A stretch of DNA of 64,000 bases, taken from QHCA01 sp003244095. GTDB taxonomy: Bacteria > Actinomycetota > Actinomycetes > Mycobacteriales > QHCA01. The position numbers were made by a program, and so were the translations under genes. A model generated the notes under the pieces. The model was given only the letters and a program-made list of their open reading frames with translations. It was not told where the DNA came from and searched no databases. Positions 58,637 through 64,000 of this stretch are shown here, one piece after another; position 1 is the stretch's first letter, and each line of letters opens with the position of its first letter. The stretch covers positions 28,179 through 92,178 of the forward strand of contig JBBQNN010000006.1 of assembly GCA_038329965.1 (NCBI GenBank), written 5' to 3'.

Positions 58637-60737
58637 CGAGCAACAGCACCCGGACGACATAGGGCATCACCTGGTGCACCTCCGGATCGTGATCGAGGGG
58701 AATGGCCACCGGCTGACGGCCACCGCGCGCCAGCCTCGCCACGAGTCCCGAACTGTCGAGGACCGGATCTGTAGGCAGCTCGCGAGCGTCGGCCGCAGCC
58801 GGTCGCGGAGGACGGGCCGGCTCTTCGGTCGGGGCATAGGCTGGCTCGTCGTTGACGCGGGCCTGATAGCAGAGCAGCAGCTGCTGTAGGCCGTCCTGCA
58901 GTGCCTCAAGGGCCGAAACGCCGCACCCGTACGCAGCGAAATCCTGCCCGAGGAAGCAGGCGAACGTCGGCACGCCGAGGTCGCCGGTGATGTCGTGGAT
59001 CGTCACCAGTTGGCCGGTGGCGACGAGCATCGCTATGCAGTCGTCGACGTGTTTGTCGGGTGGGCGTCGGCCGAGGTCCACAAGTGGGAAAACCCGAGCA
59101 GGCGCCGCCTCGTACTCAGTGATTGTGAGCCGGCGGCAGTGCTGAACGAGCCCAGCGATCAGCGCGCCCGACCAGCTGTACGCGGCCGCCACACCGCAAG
59201 GGGTCGCGTAGGGAACGACGGCTGCCCGCAGCGCGGGGAACACCGCCGCCGCGGGTAGAAGCACGGGTCGGCCGTCGCTCAACCGCAGCGCCCGCATCCA
59301 GCCTTCGAGTTCGCCCGATCGGAGTTGGGCCAACGCGTGAGTGCGATCGTGGCCGGCCGGCAGCAGGGCGCGCCCGTCACTGGTCAGCAGCCGGCCAGGG
59401 TCGACCATCAGTGAGCCGTAGCTGCCCAGTGCCAGCAAGGCAGTCCGGTAGCGGGCCGTGGCGAATTCGTGGCCGGCCCCCGCAGCGACCGGGCGGGGGG
59501 CATCCGCTCCGAGGAGGCTCACCGGATCGGAAACCGTTGTCCGGCTGACACTTAACGGAAGTTGGGTGATGTCTCGCTCGGTGATGTCTCCGAATATGCC
59601 CAGCTGGCCGTTCACAAGAGCGGCCGCTCGTTGGGAGAACTCTTCCTCGGGGAGCGGCTCTCCAGCGTCCAACGCGGCGATCCGGGCCAGGAACTCGCTC
59701 TCGCTCTGCGGTGTGACGGGTGCGGCGAAAGGATGCGGCAGAAAGTCGTGCAGCTCGCCGTGCAGGGTGTCCAGGACGATTCGGTTCAGCCCAGGCCAGT
59801 CCGGCCGCCGGTGCGTACCAGTCGTGTGACGGAACAGGCTGTGGATGAGGTGATTCGCCACTATGGCCGCTTGCGTGGTGGTCACGTTGCTCGCTGAGCC
59901 AGCTTCCGCGGCGGCCGATCCGGCCCATCCCGGGCCTTGCAGGGCGATCCGCCGCTGCCATCCGGACCACCAGCCGGACCCACTGCCGTGCGGACAACCG
60001 GCGGTACTCAGCCACGCCTCGTCGCCGGCAACCAAGGCGTGCACCAGCGGGATGCGGCGCTGGGCACAGAACTGATCGAGCAACCCGGCCCGAGACACCA
60101 TCGGCCGACTCGACACGTGGGCGACCAGGTCGACGCCGGACAACCACCCGAGTAGCTCGGCTGCATCATCCGAGCCGACGGCATGTTGCTCGAGTTGCTG
60201 TCCCGAATCCCGGCGCGGAGCGCCTTGCCGGGATGCGTTCCAGCGCGAGACGTCGGTCGGGCACTCCGCCGTGAGTATGGCGTGCACAGTCGCCAACCCT
60301 GACCGGAAGCTCGCGTTGACCGCCGCAGTGAGAAGCGGACCTGCACCCACCACGGCGACGACACCGTTTCGATATTGCTCGAAGGTTGACTCAGCCGACT
60401 CGCGGAAGCACTCGATGAAACCGATCTCGGATCGATAGGTGTCCAGCAGCCCAGCCGCGAGACCGTGCGGTTGGCCGTCGCGGACCTCTCGCAGCACATC
60501 TGAGTCGAGCAACATCGTGACGATCTGCTCCACCAACGCCGCCCGCTCCGGGGGCAGCGCCGTCGTCAGTTGCGCTAGCGAGTAGCGGCCGTCCAGGTAG
60601 GGGGTGAGCCGCTCGATCCACCGGTAGATCGATTCACCAGCCAGCGAGATCGCACCCCGATGGGTCAGGAAAGCCGCGCCACGAAGTGTTTCGACCAGAT
60701 GAGCGTCTGCCCGCATTGTCAACCGAGCCGTGCTCAC
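58629..60737 (-). CDS. Ocin-ThiF-like bacteriocin maturation protein
   Basis: 702 residues from the GTG at 60737. The N-terminal 90 residues (RGAAFLTHRGAISLAGESIY, then RWIERLTPYLDGRYSLAQLT) look like the PqqD/RRE-type leader-binding fold of TOMM partner proteins. A central ThiF/E1-like Rossmann region follows (GVVAVVGAGPLLTAAVNASF, about 125-350). The C-terminal third (PCGVAAAYSWSGALIAGLVQ, PTFACFLGQDFAAYGCGVSA) is typical of the 'putative thiazole-containing bacteriocin maturation protein' family. It should bind the precursor leader and present the core to YcaO. GTGA overlap with the dehydrogenase and an 8-base overlap with YcaO show a tightly coupled operon. Confidence 0.85.
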   Translation of the reverse strand: MSTARLTMRADAHLVETLRGAAFLTHRGAISLAGESIYRWIERLTPYLDGRYSLAQLTTALPPERAALVEQIVTMLLDSDVLREVRDGQPHGLAAGLLDTYRSEIGFIECFRESAESTFEQYRNGVVAVVGAGPLLTAAVNASFRSGLATVHAILTAECPTDVSRWNASRQGAPRRDSGQQLEQHAVGSDDAAELLGWLSGVDLVAHVSSRPMVSRAGLLDQFCAQRRIPLVHALVAGDEAWLSTAGCPHGSGSGWWSGWQRRIALQGPGWAGSAAAEAGSASNVTTTQAAIVANHLIHSLFRHTTGTHRRPDWPGLNRIVLDTLHGELHDFLPHPFAAPVTPQSESEFLARIAALDAGEPLPEEEFSQRAAALVNGQLGIFGDITERDITQLPLSVSRTTVSDPVSLLGADAPRPVAAGAGHEFATARYRTALLALGSYGSLMVDPGRLLTSDGRALLPAGHDRTHALAQLRSGELEGWMRALRLSDGRPVLLPAAAVFPALRAAVVPYATPCGVAAAYSWSGALIAGLVQHCRRLTITEYEAAPARVFPLVDLGRRPPDKHVDDCIAMLVATGQLVTIHDITGDLGVPTFACFLGQDFAAYGCGVSALEALQDGLQQLLLCYQARVNDEPAYAPTEEPARPPRPAAADARELPTDPVLDSSGLVARLARGGRQPVAIPLDHDPEVHQVMPYVVRVLLLDA

Positions 60738-62134
60738 AGGTCCCTCGTTTCGGATCCCGCAGCGCTGCCGACGACGAACTCACCGACGCTGCATTCGATG
60801 AAGGGGTCCCTGCCAGTGGCCTCGGTGAAAGCCGCGGCGTCACCGCCGCCGAGGGCACAGGGTGCCAGTCCCATCGCCGTGGCCACGCAGTACATGGTCT
60901 GGTACAGCACTCCCACGTGCTTGAGGATCAACGCGTACGCCATGGCCTCGTAGTTCCACATCACCCGACCCACCCGGGCGGCGACCACGATGAGCACCTG
61001 CGGCGAACCGTCCATGGCAAACTTGGCGACCCTAAGCAACCGGCGCACTGATTGATGGGACGCTTCTCGCACCAGGCGAAGCTGACGCTCGTGTGAGTCG
61101 TAGTGGTACATGCCTGCGGGCAGCCCCTCGGCGTGGCGAACCACCGGATACAGCTCGAGTTCGTAGACCGAGCCACCCGACGGATGCGGGCGGCTGACGT
61201 ATTCCACGCCGCCGATGTCGCGGACTCCCCGAGTGCGGGAACACCGGTACAACAGCTCGCCAAGCTGATCGAGGGAAACTGGATTGTCTTCGTCATGCGC
61301 TCGAATCGTGCGACGATCTTCAAGCACCGCGGTCAGCGTGGGATCGGTGCGGCGTAACAAGGCGAGATCGGGTTCGGGCAGGTCGATTGCCGGCCCGGGA
61401 TACGGGTCCGGCCGTGCCGGCAGCGGGTCGAAGCTTCCCTTGGCCCAAGACGTCCGGCCGAACCCGTCTGCCGACCCGCCCTGCCGCCCTGACCTGCTGC
61501 GCTCGTGGAACCACAACTCGTGGGAACTCCACTGGCGAAGCCGGAACTCGGTGTCCTCAGCACCCCGTGTGGGCACCATCAACTCCGCCCAGCGCAGATC
61601 ATGCAGCACCCGCTCGACCACGTCAGCCGGCAGGTCGTGCACCGCGCGGCCGTCACGCCAGTCGCCCGACCCACCGAGGGCCGCTAACACCAGCGGATCA
61701 CACACCCGCACGGCGCACCAGGAACGTGGTGACTCCAGCAGCATTTGGTGCCCAATCCGGCGCAAAGCCGCGAACCGCGAAAACACTAGGTCGGACTCCG
61801 GGCGCACCGGCGGTGGCGGTGGCGGTCGCCGTGGATGTATGGAATACAGCTCTCGGTCTCGATCGGCCACCGTGATCATCAGCCAGCCACCGGTCCGTAG
61901 ATCACTAAGGAACCGAAGGAGCCGGCCGATGCCCTCGCCGTGGCCCACACCCAGGGCGCACAATTCCGCTTCGCTGTGCGGCCGCTCGGCGAGGCAGCGC
62001 AGTACAGCATCTAGAGCAGTGTTGAACGGGCCAAACGATTCCGAGTACGGCCATGCCACCAGCCGGACTTCGCCGTCGGGTGACACCACAAGGTATACGC
62101 CCGGACGGAGGGCCAGCAGCTCTCTCAAGCCCAT
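60734..62134 (-). CDS. SagB-type azoline dehydrogenase
   Basis: 466 residues. Residues about 1-245 are an N-terminal extension with HTH-like helices and a proline run (RRPPPPPPVRPES). Residues about 250-460 are the SagB/ThcOx nitroreductase-fold FMN domain. Segments are LTAVLEDRRTIRAHDEDNPV, LDQLGELLYRCSRTRGV, RPHPSGGSVYELELYPVVRH, AGMYHYDSHERQLRLV and ALILKHVGVLYQTMYCVATA. It oxidises azolines to thiazoles/oxazoles with FMN. The ATG at 62134 lacks a good ribosome site, so translation may depend on the precursor message 62 bases upstream. It is followed by the GTGA-coupled ThiF-like gene. Confidence 0.93.
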   Translation of the reverse strand: MGLRELLALRPGVYLVVSPDGEVRLVAWPYSESFGPFNTALDAVLRCLAERPHSEAELCALGVGHGEGIGRLLRFLSDLRTGGWLMITVADRDRELYSIHPRRPPPPPPVRPESDLVFSRFAALRRIGHQMLLESPRSWCAVRVCDPLVLAALGGSGDWRDGRAVHDLPADVVERVLHDLRWAELMVPTRGAEDTEFRLRQWSSHELWFHERSRSGRQGGSADGFGRTSWAKGSFDPLPARPDPYPGPAIDLPEPDLALLRRTDPTLTAVLEDRRTIRAHDEDNPVSLDQLGELLYRCSRTRGVRDIGGVEYVSRPHPSGGSVYELELYPVVRHAEGLPAGMYHYDSHERQLRLVREASHQSVRRLLRVAKFAMDGSPQVLIVVAARVGRVMWNYEAMAYALILKHVGVLYQTMYCVATAMGLAPCALGGGDAAAFTEATGRDPFIECSVGEFVVGSAAGSETRDL

Positions 62135-62196
62135 GTCATCTGCGCGGCGGCAATTCTTGGCGAGCTGCCGATCTTGCGAGCTTCAGCAACAGGGTT

Positions 62197-62385
62197 TCAG
62201 GGCCCATCGCAGACCACGCAGCAGTTGCAGCAGAATCCGAAAGTCTTCGTGCTCAACCGGCCGTCGGGCATCGTGAAACCATGATCCGCGGTCAGCGACT
62301 CGACGGCGAAGCCCTCGTTCTCCAACTCGAATACATCCAGTGGCAAGTCGGCTACATCCGGTCCGACCAACATGTCGAGGCTCAT
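62197..62385 (-). CDS. TOMM/thiopeptide-like RiPP precursor peptide
   Basis: 62 residues; ATG at 62385 with AAGGG 7 bases upstream. The leader has DLPLDVFELENEGFAVESLT (13-32) followed by ADHG. This closely resembles the DLPxDVFELxDxGxxVESLTAGHG leader of thiazolylpeptide precursors (from memory). After a linker containing S45, T46 and T48, the C-terminus is FGFCCNCCVVCDGP, with Cys at 52, 53, 55, 56 and 59. There is no Ser or Thr after residue 48. It is the first gene of the operon with SagB, ThiF-like and YcaO genes, so the Cys should become thiazol(in)es. Ser-derived dehydroalanines needed for a pyridine core cannot come from this core segment. The cleavage site is unknown; the region after DHG (36) is the likely boundary zone. 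Confidence 0.9.
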   Translation of the reverse strand: MSLDMLVGPDVADLPLDVFELENEGFAVESLTADHGFTMPDGRLSTKTFGFCCNCCVVCDGP

Positions 62386-62428
62386 AACTACCCTTCTCTG
62401 ACATTCGTGGACTCTTGGGGTATCCGTG

Positions 62429-62458
62429 ACGTTAGTTCAGCTGAGGACCGGCTGTCAA
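62429..62458 (-). promoter_or_regulatory. Probable promoter of the RiPP operon
   Basis: On the minus strand TTGACA (62458-62453) is followed after 18 bases by TAACGT (62434-62429), about 44 bases before the precursor start. The -35 is consensus and the -10 is weak, as often in actinomycetes or in regulated promoters. Confidence 0.5.
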
Positions 62459-62766
62459 CGAACAGCGAATGGTGCGGTGAGCTACCCGCCCAGGATGCCG
62501 AGTGCGGCTGGTTCGATGGTGCCACCCATGTCGTCGCTGGCTACGCCGGGGGTGAACACCAGCGACGCCTCCGGTGCTCCTTCGTCACCCTGCTTCGGGG
62601 CCGAGTCGCGGTCGGCCGGCAGCGACTCGACCCGGCCGATGACGCTGGTCTGGTGGGCGGAGAGACCCCATCAAAACGGCCACCGATGATCACGACGAGG
62701 CGTTCGAACTTGGATGGCTAAGCCGCGACCGGCGCCGTCGGCCGCAGGCCCGAATGGTGGGACCGC
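62459..62766. other. Spacer with possible coding debris
   Basis: Between the sigma-factor stop and the RiPP promoter. One minus-strand frame reads VIGRVESLPADRDSAPKQGD, then VASDDMGGTIEPAALGILGG and stop. It has protein-like composition but no start or ribosome site; an adjacent frame continues it upstream (VVIIGGRFDGVSPPT). It may be the remnant of a gene; no identity. Confidence 0.35.
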
Positions 62767-63984
62767 TTAGACCAACTCGCCACCCTTCCTTCTCAGGTAG
62801 GCACGCTCCGCGGAGTTCTGGGTGGCGGCGATCGCGGCGTCGTAGGCATCCTTCGCCTCGGCGCACCGGCCCAGCCTGCGGAGCAGGTCGGCGCAGGCGG
62901 CGTGCCACGCGTGGTAGCCCGTGAGCGGCAGCCGGTCGACCAGCGCGAGGGCGACCGCCGGGCCGTCGAGCTCCGCGACCGCGACCGCGACCGCGCGGTT
63001 TAGCGCGACGATCGGCGACGGGTCGAGCCGGATCAGCTGGTCGTAGAGCGCGACCACCTGCGACCAGTCGGTGTCCGTCGCGGTGGGGGCGTCGGTGTGG
63101 ACGGCGCTGATCGCGGCGAGCAACTGGTAGCGGCCGGGTCGGTTGATCGCGAGGCACTCGCGGACCAGGTCGTGGCCCTCCGCGATCAGCGCGCGGTCCC
63201 AGCCGGCGCGATCCTGCTCGCCGAGCGGGACCAGCTGCCCATTCCGCACGCGGGCCGCACGCCGGGCCTCGGTGAGCACCAGCAGCCCGAGCAGACCGGC
63301 CACCTCCGGCTCCTCGGGGAGCAGCTGGCGGAGGATCCGCGTCAGCCGGATGGCCTCGCCCGTGAGTTCGGCGCGCACCGGGTCGCCTGCGCCGGTGGCG
63401 AGGTAGCCCTCGTTGAAGACGAGGAACAGCACCGCCAACACGCCGCCGAGCCGCTGGGGGAGGTCGGCGGCCTCGGGCACCCGATAGGGCACCTTCGCCG
63501 CCGCGATTTTCTTCTTCGCCCGAGTGATCCGCTGCGCCATCGTGGTCTCGGGCACGAGAAACGCCTGCGCGATCTCGACCACGGTCAGCCCACCGAGGAG
63601 GCGGAGCGTCAGCGCGATCCGCGCCTCCGGCGCGAGCGCCGGGTGGCAGCAGGTGAACAGCAGCCGCAGCCGGTCGTCCTCGACCGGTCCGGTGTGCTCG
63701 TGGGGCGTGTCGTCGTAGTGCATGAGGGCCGCCTGGTGCTTCGCGTCGCGCTGCTTCTCGCGGCGGATCCGGTCGATCGCGCGGTTGCCCGCGGTGGTGG
63801 TGAGCCAGCCGCCGGGGTTGGGAGGTACGCCGGACTCCGGCCACTTCTCCAACGCGGCAACCAGCGCCTCACCCGCCGCCTCCTCGGCGATGTCGATGTC
63901 ACCGAAGCGGCGGACGAGCGAGGCGATCAGGCGGCCGTACTCCTCGCGGAAGACCCGCTCGACGGCCGCCGTTCCACCCTGCAT
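62767..63984 (-). CDS. ECF-type RNA polymerase sigma factor with C-terminal DUF6596/TPR-like domain
   Basis: 405 residues. Region 2 is FREEYGRLIASLVRRFGDID then GGWLTTTAGNRAIDRIRREK. Region 4 is ALTLRLLGGLTVVEIAQAFL and VPETTMAQRITRAKKKI. The long C-terminal domain (YRVPEAADLPQRLGGVLAVL through LINRPGRYQLLAAISAVHTD) is the signature of the sigma subfamily usually paired with a YciI-like/DGPF-domain protein. That partner would lie upstream, beyond the window. ATG at 63984. The role in this family is poorly known, and no anti-sigma factor is seen. Confidence 0.94.
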   Translation of the reverse strand: MQGGTAAVERVFREEYGRLIASLVRRFGDIDIAEEAAGEALVAALEKWPESGVPPNPGGWLTTTAGNRAIDRIRREKQRDAKHQAALMHYDDTPHEHTGPVEDDRLRLLFTCCHPALAPEARIALTLRLLGGLTVVEIAQAFLVPETTMAQRITRAKKKIAAAKVPYRVPEAADLPQRLGGVLAVLFLVFNEGYLATGAGDPVRAELTGEAIRLTRILRQLLPEEPEVAGLLGLLVLTEARRAARVRNGQLVPLGEQDRAGWDRALIAEGHDLVRECLAINRPGRYQLLAAISAVHTDAPTATDTDWSQVVALYDQLIRLDPSPIVALNRAVAVAVAELDGPAVALALVDRLPLTGYHAWHAACADLLRRLGRCAEAKDAYDAAIAATQNSAERAYLRRKGGELV

Positions 63985-64000
63985 CGACCAGTCCTCGTTC

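Noticed and set aside
56612..62385. Classical thiopeptide cluster
   Set aside because: The leader is similar, but the core has no Ser, and no dehydratase or cycloaddition enzyme gene is present in this stretch.
62470..62700. Possible immunity or export gene next to the RiPP precursor
   Set aside because: The minus-strand frame has no start and is split between two frames. No membrane segment is visible.
1..64000. tRNA, rRNA and CRISPR arrays
   Set aside because: No T-loop/acceptor pairing, rRNA-like blocks or regularly spaced repeats were noticed by reading; short or divergent cases could be missed without a tool.

Overview
The window is a high-GC stretch of an actinomycete chromosome. The signs are strong G/C third-position bias, many GTG starts, a SARP/BTAD regulator, a mycothiol-type DinB protein, a DUF6907-like protein, WXG-type helical proteins and tightly overlapping operons. 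No rRNA, tRNA or CRISPR array was seen. Genus cannot be fixed from the sequence alone.

1-18 kb: a cell-surface or secreted block. On the minus strand are a fibronectin-III exported protein (cut by the window edge), a Tat-exported protein, a membrane-anchored protein, a lipoprotein and a 1854-residue multicopper oxidase. The oxidase carries an N-terminal four-helix membrane module, and its copper motifs lie in permuted order. A SARP-ATPase regulator follows, then an RsbU-type phosphatase/kinase with its STAS partner (a partner-switching stress module), another lipoprotein, and a 592-residue secreted protein of unknown function. 18-26 kb is ordinary metabolism: phosphoketolase plus acetate kinase, a cytochrome P450 and a large polytopic membrane protein.

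26-35 kb: a WXG/EspC-like coupled gene pair and an OmpR-type two-component system. The two-component system is divergent from a COG4705-like membrane protein, with three 11-bp-phased direct repeats between them. Then come a tandem universal stress protein, SDR/MerR genes and a hypothetical gene followed by a decayed tandem copy of part of itself. 35-56 kb: an accessory region of small redox genes with their own regulators (MerR-NmrA, Lrp-HbpS/FAD oxidase/SDR, TetR-SnoaL-SDR, LysR). These are interleaved with broken genes: luciferase-like monooxygenase, protein-tyrosine phosphatase, FMN reductase, MarR, tyrosine and serine recombinases, PLP aminotransferase, nitronate monooxygenase, and others. 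An ISL3-like insertion sequence with 8-bp target duplications but a broken transposase sits at 54.3-55.7 kb. The region reads as one rich in past integration, deletion and decay.

56.6-62.5 kb: the most notable system is a compact minus-strand RiPP (thiazole/oxazole-modified peptide, TOMM) operon. It has a 62-residue precursor with a thiopeptide-like leader and a five-cysteine C-terminal core, then a SagB-type azoline dehydrogenase, an ocin-ThiF-like partner protein and a YcaO cyclodehydratase. No lantibiotic-type dehydratase, cycloaddition enzyme, protease or transporter lies inside it, so a polythiazole product rather than a classical thiopeptide is the simpler prediction. The window ends with an ECF-type sigma factor of the DUF6596 class.
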